Shown in pieces: positions 56,033-64,000 of a DNA stretch of 64,000 nucleotides. The stretch is taken from positions 186,001 to 250,000 of the forward strand of contig NC_009515.1 of assembly GCF_000016525.1 (NCBI RefSeq), written 5' to 3'. This stretch comes from Methanobrevibacter smithii ATCC 35061. GTDB lineage: Archaea > Methanobacteriota > Methanobacteria > Methanobacteriales > Methanobacteriaceae. The stretch's first letter is position 1; each line of letters begins with the position of its first letter. A model generated the notes under the pieces. That model had not been told where the DNA came from. It saw nothing but the letters and a program-made list of their open reading frames with translations, and searched no databases. The translations under genes and the position numbers were made by a program.

Positions 56033-56538
56033 TTAGTCAAGTAAAGATAAATTCTTCTTAAAATCCATCCTATAATCCCTGTAGGAATTACGAATATTCC
56101 TGCTATAACTATACTTGCACAAATCAACAGCAAAATCGCAACAACAGGATTAACCGCAAATTCACTTGAAAAAAATTCAGAATCTACAAATAAGGAAATA
56201 TAAACAGAAACTGCAAAAAAGAAAGCAGCTTCCATTGCTAAAATTACTCTTAATTTGCTAATCCTGTATTTATTTTTTCTCTCATCAAATATATGAAACA
56301 ATTTGAATTTAAAAGTTGGTTTAGTATGCCCATTATCTTTAAAATGTGATTCATTAAATGTATTATTAACCTTTTTCTTTTGTGAAATTTCACTTGTTTC
56401 TTTTGAATGCATGGAATTCATAATTGAATTATGTTTTTTAATTGTATTAATGTCCATGTCAACAAAAGAATTGCCACATTTTACACAAAATTTGGCATAA
56501 TTAGCATTTTCAAAACCGCATTTAGGACAATATTTCAT
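56029..56538 (-). CDS. zinc ribbon / two-helix membrane protein
   Basis: About 169 residues: a zinc ribbon (CPKCG near 4-8, CVKCG near 18-22), a polar linker, and two C-terminal helices (about 100-120 and 130-155) that place the ribbon at the membrane. ATG 56538 comes one base after the RecJ-like stop; GTGA in that gene's end serves as binding site. Coupled with both neighbours. Confidence 0.72.
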   Translation of the reverse strand: MKYCPKCGFENANYAKFCVKCGNSFVDMDINTIKKHNSIMNSMHSKETSEISQKKKVNNTFNESHFKDNGHTKPTFKFKLFHIFDERKNKYRISKLRVILAMEAAFFFAVSVYISLFVDSEFFSSEFAVNPVVAILLLICASIVIAGIFVIPTGIIGWILRRIYLYLTK

Positions 56539-56539
56539 T

Positions 56540-58798
56540 TTAAAGTTCACTCATATTTCTTATTTCATTAACAAATTCACTTAAAACTTCTTCCCCTAAA
56601 CCTTCAATGTATTTTATAGATCCGGCACATTCATGGCCTCCGCCGTCAATACCTGCTGAAGGTATCATTTCAGCCAGTTTAGGAACAATATTATTGACGC
56701 TAAATCCAAATCTTTCATTAACAGCATCAGTAGCTCTTATTACACCAAAATCAGGACCATGTCCTAAAGTTATAATTGGTTTATCCTCACCTAATGCCTG
56801 AACTACACTATCATGAACAAAACCACAGGTTTTTCCAGGAGCAGGGAATGTAAATTTATGAGCATATTTTTCAACATCAATCATATTGAAGTAAATGCCA
56901 TTCTCAAAATGAGTTTTTTCAATATTAGGAATAGCTGCTTTAAGCTGAGTGTCAACACGTTTTAAATATTCCTTGTATAAAGAATCAATCATCTTTTCAT
57001 GCTTATCAATATTGTCAACAGCTAAAATAGTGTCCATAATTCCCCTACCATTCATGAACCTAAGGAAATAAGCTTCAAAGTCAACACATTCGGCTATTTT
57101 AGCTAAATGTTCTTTAGTAAATCCTTTTTCTGCTGCCAATTCAAGGTATTGGTAAACTTCACCACATTCAGCATGATCTCCCAAAGCTGCAATAGCCGGA
57201 AGATGTTTGATTAAATCTTTAATTTCAGGATTTATAATATGTGCCACTTCAGTAGCCAGTGCTCCTGCAGTTAGCTGAGAATCTCCTCCAACCAGATAAG
57301 GGTTTACATGAGTGTCAACATATTCATCAACAGCAACAGTTCCGCCAACAATTTCCCCGTCTTTTTCCTCTTTAGTAATTAAATCTCCAGGAGAGTGATG
57401 GTCTATTACTACAACTTCCACATCATAAATTTTAGCCTGCATCAAAGCTACAATGTCCTCTTCTGTAGAACCATTATCCAGCAAAACAATTAACGGCAAT
57501 TTTTGACCGTGTCTTTCCTTGTCTTCAAGAGCAAAGGACAAATCCTTAACTACATCTTCCAATTCATAAAATGGAGCTTTACTTGGAGATCTTTTGAAAT
57601 AATAATACTGAGCATCATTACTTGGATTTACCTGTTCGACAAGAGGAACAATAGCTTTTTCCATAGCTACTCCTGAACAGATACCGTCTGCATCGTTATG
57701 ATGTCTTAATAAAATAGATCTGCCATCTAAAATAGCTCTCCTAATTTTTTGAGCTGCTTCCCTCATTTTAGGTTTCAATCTGTTTAAAACATCACTTTTA
57801 ACCAGGAAATCAACATCATCAGGTTCTGCCCTTTTATTTAATGCATCTTCAATTAAATCATGAAGTTTGGCTTTTTTCTCACCTTCCAATTTGGAAATAG
57901 ACTGAGATTCAATTTGAGGCTTGCCTCCATGCTGATTAACTTCACCTAAAACTTCCACAGCATCCCCAACATCAATATCTGGATATGCTCTAACTCCAGC
58001 TTCATCAAAAGCAGCTACCCATGTAATATTTGATTCATCAGTAATTGTAAAAATAGTCGGTCCTGAAGTTTGCTGAACCTGTAGAACTTCACCGTCAACA
58101 CGAACCAATTTGCCCATTTTTTCTTCCAGATCAGAAATAATGGTTCTTGGAATGCTTTTTGTCTGTTTTACAATATTGTAATTTTTAACATATGCTGGAG
58201 CCAAATCAATTTTTCTTTCCCTTGATTTAATAGCTGTTATAAATACAATAACATCATCTCCAACTTTATAATTAGAGATATCTCCCCTCATAAGTCCCCA
58301 GACATTATTATTTAATGTTACAAAAGCACCATATTTTTCAACACGGGTAACTCTGCCTTTATAAAGTCTATCCTTGTCCATATCCCTCATTTGACATAAT
58401 GAATCCAAGACATAAACATCTTTAACTTCGTTTTCCATCTCCCGTATTTTATCACGTTTCATTCTATCTTCCTTCCTTTTGGTATGGCAATCTCTACATA
58501 AATCATATTTTTCACTGATTGGTTTGCCGCAGTCATTACATACATTAATCTGACCGCTGCCATGACAATTAGGACATTCTTCAAAAACTTCAATCTGACC
58601 TTTTCCATGACAAACTTCACATGGAATATCCTGATCTGCCCCTAAATCAAATTTAGCTTTCGCATTACTATTAACTCCTTTAAAATGATTTCCTACATCA
58701 AAGGAATCTTGGTAACCAGTTCCGCCACAGCTATCACAGTCTTTATAATCTACAACTACAGAACCTGTTCCTCTACATTTTGGACACTTTTTTTTCAA
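56540..58798 (-). CDS. archaeal RecJ-like DHH phosphoesterase with DnaJ zinc finger, S1 and OB domains
   Basis: 752 residues. The N-terminus (about 1-105) holds DnaJ-type CxxCxGxG repeats (CPKCRGTG, CDSCGGTG, CEVCHGKG, CPNCHGSG). An S1 domain follows (about 140-205), an OB-fold nucleic-acid binding domain (about 215-310), and the DHH core with LLRHHNDADGICSGVA and VVVIDHHSPGD, then GGGHECAGS of DHHA1. This is the COG1107 group of archaeal RecJ-like exonucleases. It is a putative single-strand DNA or RNA 5' exonuclease. First gene of the zinc-ribbon run. Confidence 0.93.
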   Translation of the reverse strand: MKKKCPKCRGTGSVVVDYKDCDSCGGTGYQDSFDVGNHFKGVNSNAKAKFDLGADQDIPCEVCHGKGQIEVFEECPNCHGSGQINVCNDCGKPISEKYDLCRDCHTKRKEDRMKRDKIREMENEVKDVYVLDSLCQMRDMDKDRLYKGRVTRVEKYGAFVTLNNNVWGLMRGDISNYKVGDDVIVFITAIKSRERKIDLAPAYVKNYNIVKQTKSIPRTIISDLEEKMGKLVRVDGEVLQVQQTSGPTIFTITDESNITWVAAFDEAGVRAYPDIDVGDAVEVLGEVNQHGGKPQIESQSISKLEGEKKAKLHDLIEDALNKRAEPDDVDFLVKSDVLNRLKPKMREAAQKIRRAILDGRSILLRHHNDADGICSGVAMEKAIVPLVEQVNPSNDAQYYYFKRSPSKAPFYELEDVVKDLSFALEDKERHGQKLPLIVLLDNGSTEEDIVALMQAKIYDVEVVVIDHHSPGDLITKEEKDGEIVGGTVAVDEYVDTHVNPYLVGGDSQLTAGALATEVAHIINPEIKDLIKHLPAIAALGDHAECGEVYQYLELAAEKGFTKEHLAKIAECVDFEAYFLRFMNGRGIMDTILAVDNIDKHEKMIDSLYKEYLKRVDTQLKAAIPNIEKTHFENGIYFNMIDVEKYAHKFTFPAPGKTCGFVHDSVVQALGEDKPIITLGHGPDFGVIRATDAVNERFGFSVNNIVPKLAEMIPSAGIDGGGHECAGSIKYIEGLGEEVLSEFVNEIRNMSEL

Positions 58799-58827
58799 TT
58801 TAAAAACCTCATTTTAAAGTAAAAATT

Positions 58828-59325
58828 TTATCTAAATAAATTTGGATTATCATTAACTAACTTATTTCTTGCATTTTGATACTGAATAGCTTCATCCATT
58901 AAGCTATTTGCCTTATTACCATAACTACTTCCAGTAGAATTATCATTATTTTTAAAATAATAAATAGCATGAACCAAATTAGATGCAGCATCCTGTTTTA
59001 ATTCCACTTCATCAATAGCAGTAGCTAAGTATTCTTTATGAACTTCATTAAAATTATAACTACCATTCTGTATATCTGACAAATCTCTGGAACTTTTATT
59101 AAAATCATCACTTGCATAAAGTGCTTTTTCTAATGCTTCATCATAATTTTTATTATTTATTAAATTTACAGCATCATTATACTCTTTATCACCATTAGAT
59201 ATATTATCGCTAATTTCAGCCATTGAATTATCAAGAGAATTCATAGAAAATCCAACATAGACAATAGCTATAGCTATTATAACTAAAAGAAAAATAAAAA
59301 CTAATGCTCTCTTATAGTCTGACAC
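58828..59325 (-). CDS. membrane-anchored helical protein of unknown function
   Basis: 165 residues: one N-terminal helix (about 7-27), then an outside or cytosolic helical domain rich in Asn and Asp with a repeated-helix look (NNKNYDEALEKALYASDDF). No family recognised. It is 29 bases upstream of the RecJ-like gene and in the same direction. Confidence 0.65.
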   Translation of the reverse strand: MSDYKRALVFIFLLVIIAIAIVYVGFSMNSLDNSMAEISDNISNGDKEYNDAVNLINNKNYDEALEKALYASDDFNKSSRDLSDIQNGSYNFNEVHKEYLATAIDEVELKQDAASNLVHAIYYFKNNDNSTGSSYGNKANSLMDEAIQYQNARNKLVNDNPNLFR

Positions 59326-59525
59326 ATTAATAATTTTTATAAAAACAAGTACTTAAAATTTTTTTTATAAAATATTAATATAAAATTCGCTATTTAATCA
59401 GAATATGTGTGCATAATTAATACCATATTTTTCATAACATTAAACATTAATTAAACAAAATAATAATAGCTGTCAAATAAGCTGCTCATCTATGAAAATA
59501 TCCTATTCCACAGTAAAAAAAAAGA
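59326..59525. other. AT-rich gap
   Basis: About 200 bases with the promoter of the gene at 58828; no gene seen. Confidence 0.4.
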
Positions 59526-59559
59526 AATAAATTTTAAGAAAAGCATCTTAAAATTTATT
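59526..59559 (-). terminator. strong terminator overlapping the superoxide reductase stop
   Basis: Perfect 14-bp arms AATAAATTTTAAGA and TCTTAAAATTTATT with a 6-base loop; the TAA stop is in the 5' arm and TTTCTTTTTTTTTACTG follows on the minus strand. Confidence 0.8.
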
Positions 59560-59947
59560 GGCTGGCCCAAAGGCCGTGTAAGTTACAGAATTCCCTTGCA
59601 ATTGCTTCGTTTGCAGCAAGTAAATCTGCATCAACAGTAAATGTAGCTTTTGGAACATCGCCTGGTTTGAAATGTTTGATATATCTTTCATCACCAACGA
59701 TTAATTCAACAAATTGGATGAAATGGTCATCGTCCATCGGATGTTGAACTTCACCAACAGCAACTGTAACTTCGTTCCCATCAACTGATATAACCGGAAC
59801 ATGTTTAGGAGCTTTATCTCCTTCAGTTTGAGGTTCGATTATATTTTTAGAAGAGTCACAGCAAACTTTTTCTTCGTGTGCATCTACTAAAACTTCAACT
59901 ATGCTTCCGCAGTCTTCACATTTGAATATTTTTCCATATTCTACCAT
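59555..59947 (-). CDS. desulfoferrodoxin (superoxide reductase)
   Basis: Reduces superoxide to peroxide without making oxygen, as suits a strict anaerobe. The N-terminal desulforedoxin iron site has C10, C13, C29 and C30; the catalytic iron site has H49, H69, H75, C121 and H124 (KHVPVIS, VQHP, DDDHF, FCNLHG). 130 residues, the two-iron class. GGAGATG precedes the ATG. TATA box TATTATATACTTT about 40-50 bases upstream. Upstream gap also holds the iscU terminator. Confidence 0.97.
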   Translation of the reverse strand: MVEYGKIFKCEDCGSIVEVLVDAHEEKVCCDSSKNIIEPQTEGDKAPKHVPVISVDGNEVTVAVGEVQHPMDDDHFIQFVELIVGDERYIKHFKPGDVPKATFTVDADLLAANEAIAREFCNLHGLWASQ

Positions 59948-60062
59948 ACAAACATCTCCTCATAATAATTTAAAGAAAGTTTATATTTTAAAGTATATAA
60001 TACTATTGATTATTTTCACAATATTAATAAACTCGTGATTATTTTTTAATATTCAAATAGCT

Positions 60063-60096
60063 TGGCGGTTTAACTTTTTAAAAGATTAACGCCACC
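60063..60096 (-). terminator. candidate terminator of metY-nifS-iscU
   Basis: GGCG-TTAA and TTTAA-C-CGCC arms flank an AT-rich loop (60064-60093), about 50 bases after the iscU stop. The following T content is moderate, so confidence is limited. Confidence 0.35.
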
Positions 60097-60140
60097 ACTT
60101 GCCAATCAAGGAAAATTATGATTGTAAATCCTGAACAAGT

Positions 60141-60509
60141 TTAATTAGACTTTTCATAATAGTTATCAATAGCTGCCTTAAGTGCATCTGCAGCCAAATT
60201 GGAACAGTGCATTTTAACTGGTGGAAGACCGTCCAATTCTTCTGCAACATCATTACGGCTAATTTTTAATGCTTCTTCCAATGTTTTGCCAATAGCTATT
60301 TCAGTAATCATACTGCTTGTAGCAATAGCTGCTCCGCAACCGAAGGTTTGGAATGAAATATCAGTGATAACATCATCCTTAACTTTAATATAGATAGTCA
60401 TCAAATCCCCGCAGGTTGGGTTTCCTACTGTTCCTACTCCGTCAGGATTTTCCATTTCTCCTGAATTTCTTGGATTTGCAAAATGATCCATAACTTTTTC
60501 ACTGTACAT
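60141..60509 (-). CDS. iscU: Fe-S cluster scaffold protein (IscU/NifU N-domain)
   Basis: Builds Fe-S clusters from sulfur delivered by NifS. The three cluster cysteines are in GNPTCGDLM (about 32), FQTFGCGAAIA (about 58) and KMHCSNLA (about 101). 122 residues. Start at 60509 with GGTG upstream. It follows nifS by about 15 bases. Confidence 0.96.
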   Translation of the reverse strand: MYSEKVMDHFANPRNSGEMENPDGVGTVGNPTCGDLMTIYIKVKDDVITDISFQTFGCGAAIATSSMITEIAIGKTLEEALKISRNDVAEELDGLPPVKMHCSNLAADALKAAIDNYYEKSN

Positions 60510-60524
60510 ATTTAACACCTTAAT

Positions 60525-61712
60525 TTATTTACTTTGACCCATCATTTCTTCATATTTTTCATCAGAATTCCATAAAGGAGACATTTTCCTTAAAGTAGCT
60601 ACTGACTCTTTAATTGCTTCTACTAAACCGTCAACATCATCGAAGTGAGTTTGGGAACCTAAAGATATTCTTAAGGAACCATGTACATCAACATCATCAA
60701 GATTAAGAGCTTTTAATACAGGAGATGCTTCTAAAGTTTTAGATGAACAGGCTGACCCTGTTGATGCCTGATATCCTTTTGCATCTAAAAGGAGGATTAA
60801 TGATTCACCTTCAATAGATGAGAATCTGAAATTAATGACATTAGGCAGTCTTTCATTCCTATCACCATTAAGATAAGATTCAGGAACTGCATCCAATACT
60901 TTTTCAATAATTTCATCTCTTGTTTTAACTAATCTTGCATAATTTTCTTCCAGATTATTATTAGCTATTTCACATGCTTTACCGAATCCAACAATACCTG
61001 GAACATTTTCAGTACCTGACCTGATTCCTCTTTCCTGGCCACCACCATGAATAAGAGGAGTTATTCTAACACCTTTTTTAATATATAATGCTCCAACACC
61101 TTTTGGACCATGGACTTTATGAGATGATAAGGATAATAAATCAACGTTCAATTCTTCAACATCCACTTTAACTTTACCGAATGTCTGGACTGCATCAGTG
61201 TGGAAAAGAATTTTACGTTCTCTGGCTAGTTTACCAATCTCGGCAATTGGCTGAAGAGTACCAATTTCATTATTACCATGCATAATGGTAATTAAGATTG
61301 TTTCTGGAGTAATCGCATCTTTAACATCCTCTACTTTTACAATACCGTTTTCATAAACCGGCAGGTAGGTTACTTTGAAATCTAAAGTTTCAAGGAAATG
61401 GAGTGTTTCTTTAACTGCAGGATGTTCAATTTCAGAAGTGATAATGTGGTTTCCTTTACCTTTTAATTTTAAAGCAATACCTTTAATAGCTAAATTATCA
61501 GATTCTGATCCTCCACTAGTGAATATTATTTCTTTAGGATCTGCATTAATTGCATCAGCCACTCTTTGTCTTGCTTTATCTAAACCCTTTTTAGCTTCGC
61601 GGCCAACAGAGTACAAAGTAGACGGATTTCCATAGGCTTCCCTGAAATAAGGCTCCATTTCGTTTAGTACTTCCTCACTAACTGCAGTAGTTGCTGAATT
61701 ATCCAAATACAT
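60525..61712 (-). CDS. nifS: cysteine desulfurase
   Basis: PLP enzyme releasing sulfur from cysteine. The PLP lysine is in SLSSHKVHGPKG (about residue 200), and the catalytic cysteine in STGSACSSKTLE (about 325). 395 residues. Found between metY and iscU in the same direction; a gap of 33 bases to metY suggests one transcript. Many methanogens lack or vary this route, so its presence is notable. Confidence 0.96.
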   Translation of the reverse strand: MYLDNSATTAVSEEVLNEMEPYFREAYGNPSTLYSVGREAKKGLDKARQRVADAINADPKEIIFTSGGSESDNLAIKGIALKLKGKGNHIITSEIEHPAVKETLHFLETLDFKVTYLPVYENGIVKVEDVKDAITPETILITIMHGNNEIGTLQPIAEIGKLARERKILFHTDAVQTFGKVKVDVEELNVDLLSLSSHKVHGPKGVGALYIKKGVRITPLIHGGGQERGIRSGTENVPGIVGFGKACEIANNNLEENYARLVKTRDEIIEKVLDAVPESYLNGDRNERLPNVINFRFSSIEGESLILLLDAKGYQASTGSACSSKTLEASPVLKALNLDDVDVHGSLRISLGSQTHFDDVDGLVEAIKESVATLRKMSPLWNSDEKYEEMMGQSK

Positions 61713-61745
61713 CTTATAATCTCCTTTTTATTTTTTTATTAAAAT

Positions 61746-63361
<1,616 letters not shown>

Positions 63362-64000
63362 TTAAGCAATTGTAATGTTGTTTCCTATTTGGTATTCGTT
63401 CCAGATAGATGTGATGATATATTTACCTGGATTTAAACGGATATTTAAGTTTGCTATACCGTTTTCATCTGTTGTTTTATGGTAGAATACACCATTTACG
63501 TTAAATGATACATTTTGGTTAGCTAATGCTTTACCTTGACCGTCAAGTGTTTTTGCAGTGAAATTACTGCCGTCTAAGTATTTCATGTCAAGCTCTTTAG
63601 TAATTAAAGTTGGCAATACTGTAATGCTGTTGGAGACTCTGCAGCCTTCGTATTCAGCTGTTACAATGTAGGTGCCCGGACGTAACTTAATACCTAAGCT
63701 AACAATACCATTGTCATCAGATACTCTGTGGTAAAAGACTCCGTTGATGTTGAAGGTTACTTCCTGACCAGCTGCAACTTTACCGTCTTTACCTATTACC
63801 TTAAGAGTATAACCGGATTCATTTAAGTAATATTTAACCAAATCAGAATTACCAACAAGTAATGATTTGACAGTTACTTTATTTGAGTTTTCCTCACCAG
63901 TAACAAGATTATAATTGGTTATAATATATTCCTTAGGAAGCAATTGGATGTTTAAAGTAGCTATACCTTCACCATTGGTAGATTTAGTATAGAAAACACC
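63362..64000 (-). CDS. Ig-like repeat surface protein, C-terminal part, cut by the window edge
   Basis: The frame is open to 64000 on its 5' side; 212 residues are seen, starting inside a repeat (GVFYTKSTNGEGIATLNI). At least two complete Ig-like repeats follow with VTFNINGVFYHRVSDDNGIVSLGIKL and VSFNVNGVFYHKTTDENGIANLNIRL. The protein ends directly after the last repeat (YQIGNNITIA), with no anchor. Very like repeats in the proteins at 18964 and 25730. The full gene is probably a large adhesin-like protein. Confidence 0.88.
   Translation of the reverse strand, partial: GVFYTKSTNGEGIATLNIQLLPKEYIITNYNLVTGEENSNKVTVKSLLVGNSDLVKYYLNESGYTLKVIGKDGKVAAGQEVTFNINGVFYHRVSDDNGIVSLGIKLRPGTYIVTAEYEGCRVSNSITVLPTLITKELDMKYLDGSNFTAKTLDGQGKALANQNVSFNVNGVFYHKTTDENGIANLNIRLNPGKYIITSIWNEYQIGNNITIA

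Overview
The window is about 31% G+C by eye and archaeal: histone, thermosome, eIF2 gamma, aIF5B, Spt4 and RpoE, a proteasome alpha subunit, the exosome and protein RNase P subunits, short TATA promoters and GGTGAT-type ribosome binding sites. F420H2 oxidase (fprA), NrpR-type nitrogen control, pseudomurein-binding repeats, a transglutaminase-fold pseudomurein peptidase domain, Ig-like adhesin-like proteins and ISM1-like insertion sequences with 8-bp duplications point to Methanobacteriales, most likely a gut Methanobrevibacter close to M. smithii. No rRNA, tRNA or CRISPR array was found.

Layout. 1-1.4 kb: a PP-loop/KH protein and a zinc ribbon. 1.4-2.8 kb: argH. 2.9-10.4 kb (minus): an information-processing block, rpl7ae-rps28e-rpl24e-ndk-infB then rps6e-eif2g-PIN-ppa-rpoE-spt4-dephospho-CoA kinase-rps24e-rps27ae. 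10.9-12 kb: a UPF0251 regulator, a Cys-rich protein and a ferredoxin behind a 20-bp palindrome. 12.1-18.8 kb: a frameshifted membrane gene, an isolated Card1/Can2-like nuclease without a CARF domain, histone, thrC, SpoIIM-like, trpS, endA and a DtxR-family regulator. 18.9-26.7 kb: a 1.5-kDa-scale (about 1500 residue) cell-wall enzyme, thermosome and a secreted Ig-repeat protein. 26.8-32.6 kb: fprA, a zinc ribbon, DUF116, hmgA, sucD and a conserved unknown. 32.7-34 kb: an intact IS inserted upstream of aroD. 34-41 kb: aroD, signal-peptidase-like, glnK and amtB behind an NrpR operator, then an HD phosphohydrolase-ubiX-cbiT-mobA run. 41.3-47 kb: the exosome/proteasome/RNase P superoperon, split by a 0.7-kb non-coding, hairpin-rich insert. 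47-58.8 kb: an accessory stretch with six zinc-ribbon proteins, a MATE exporter with a dead MarR gene, a second IS, and a tight four-gene run (RecJ-like, zinc ribbon/2TM, seven-ribbon protein, ribbon/HExxH protein). 59.5-64 kb: superoxide reductase, iscU, nifS, metY, and the 3' end of another Ig-repeat adhesin.

How it fits together. Iron and sulfur handling appears linked: the DtxR-family gene and metY carry near-identical 16-bp boxes next to their TATA boxes, and metY-nifS-iscU follows a tandemly duplicated promoter/operator module. Nitrogen uptake (amtB-glnK) has a textbook NrpR site with extra half-sites. The L7Ae mRNA leader carries a K-turn-like hairpin beside its ribosome binding site. 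The least explained parts are the zinc-ribbon/metallopeptidase run, the CARF-less Card1-like nuclease, and the transcript-like insert in the superoperon.
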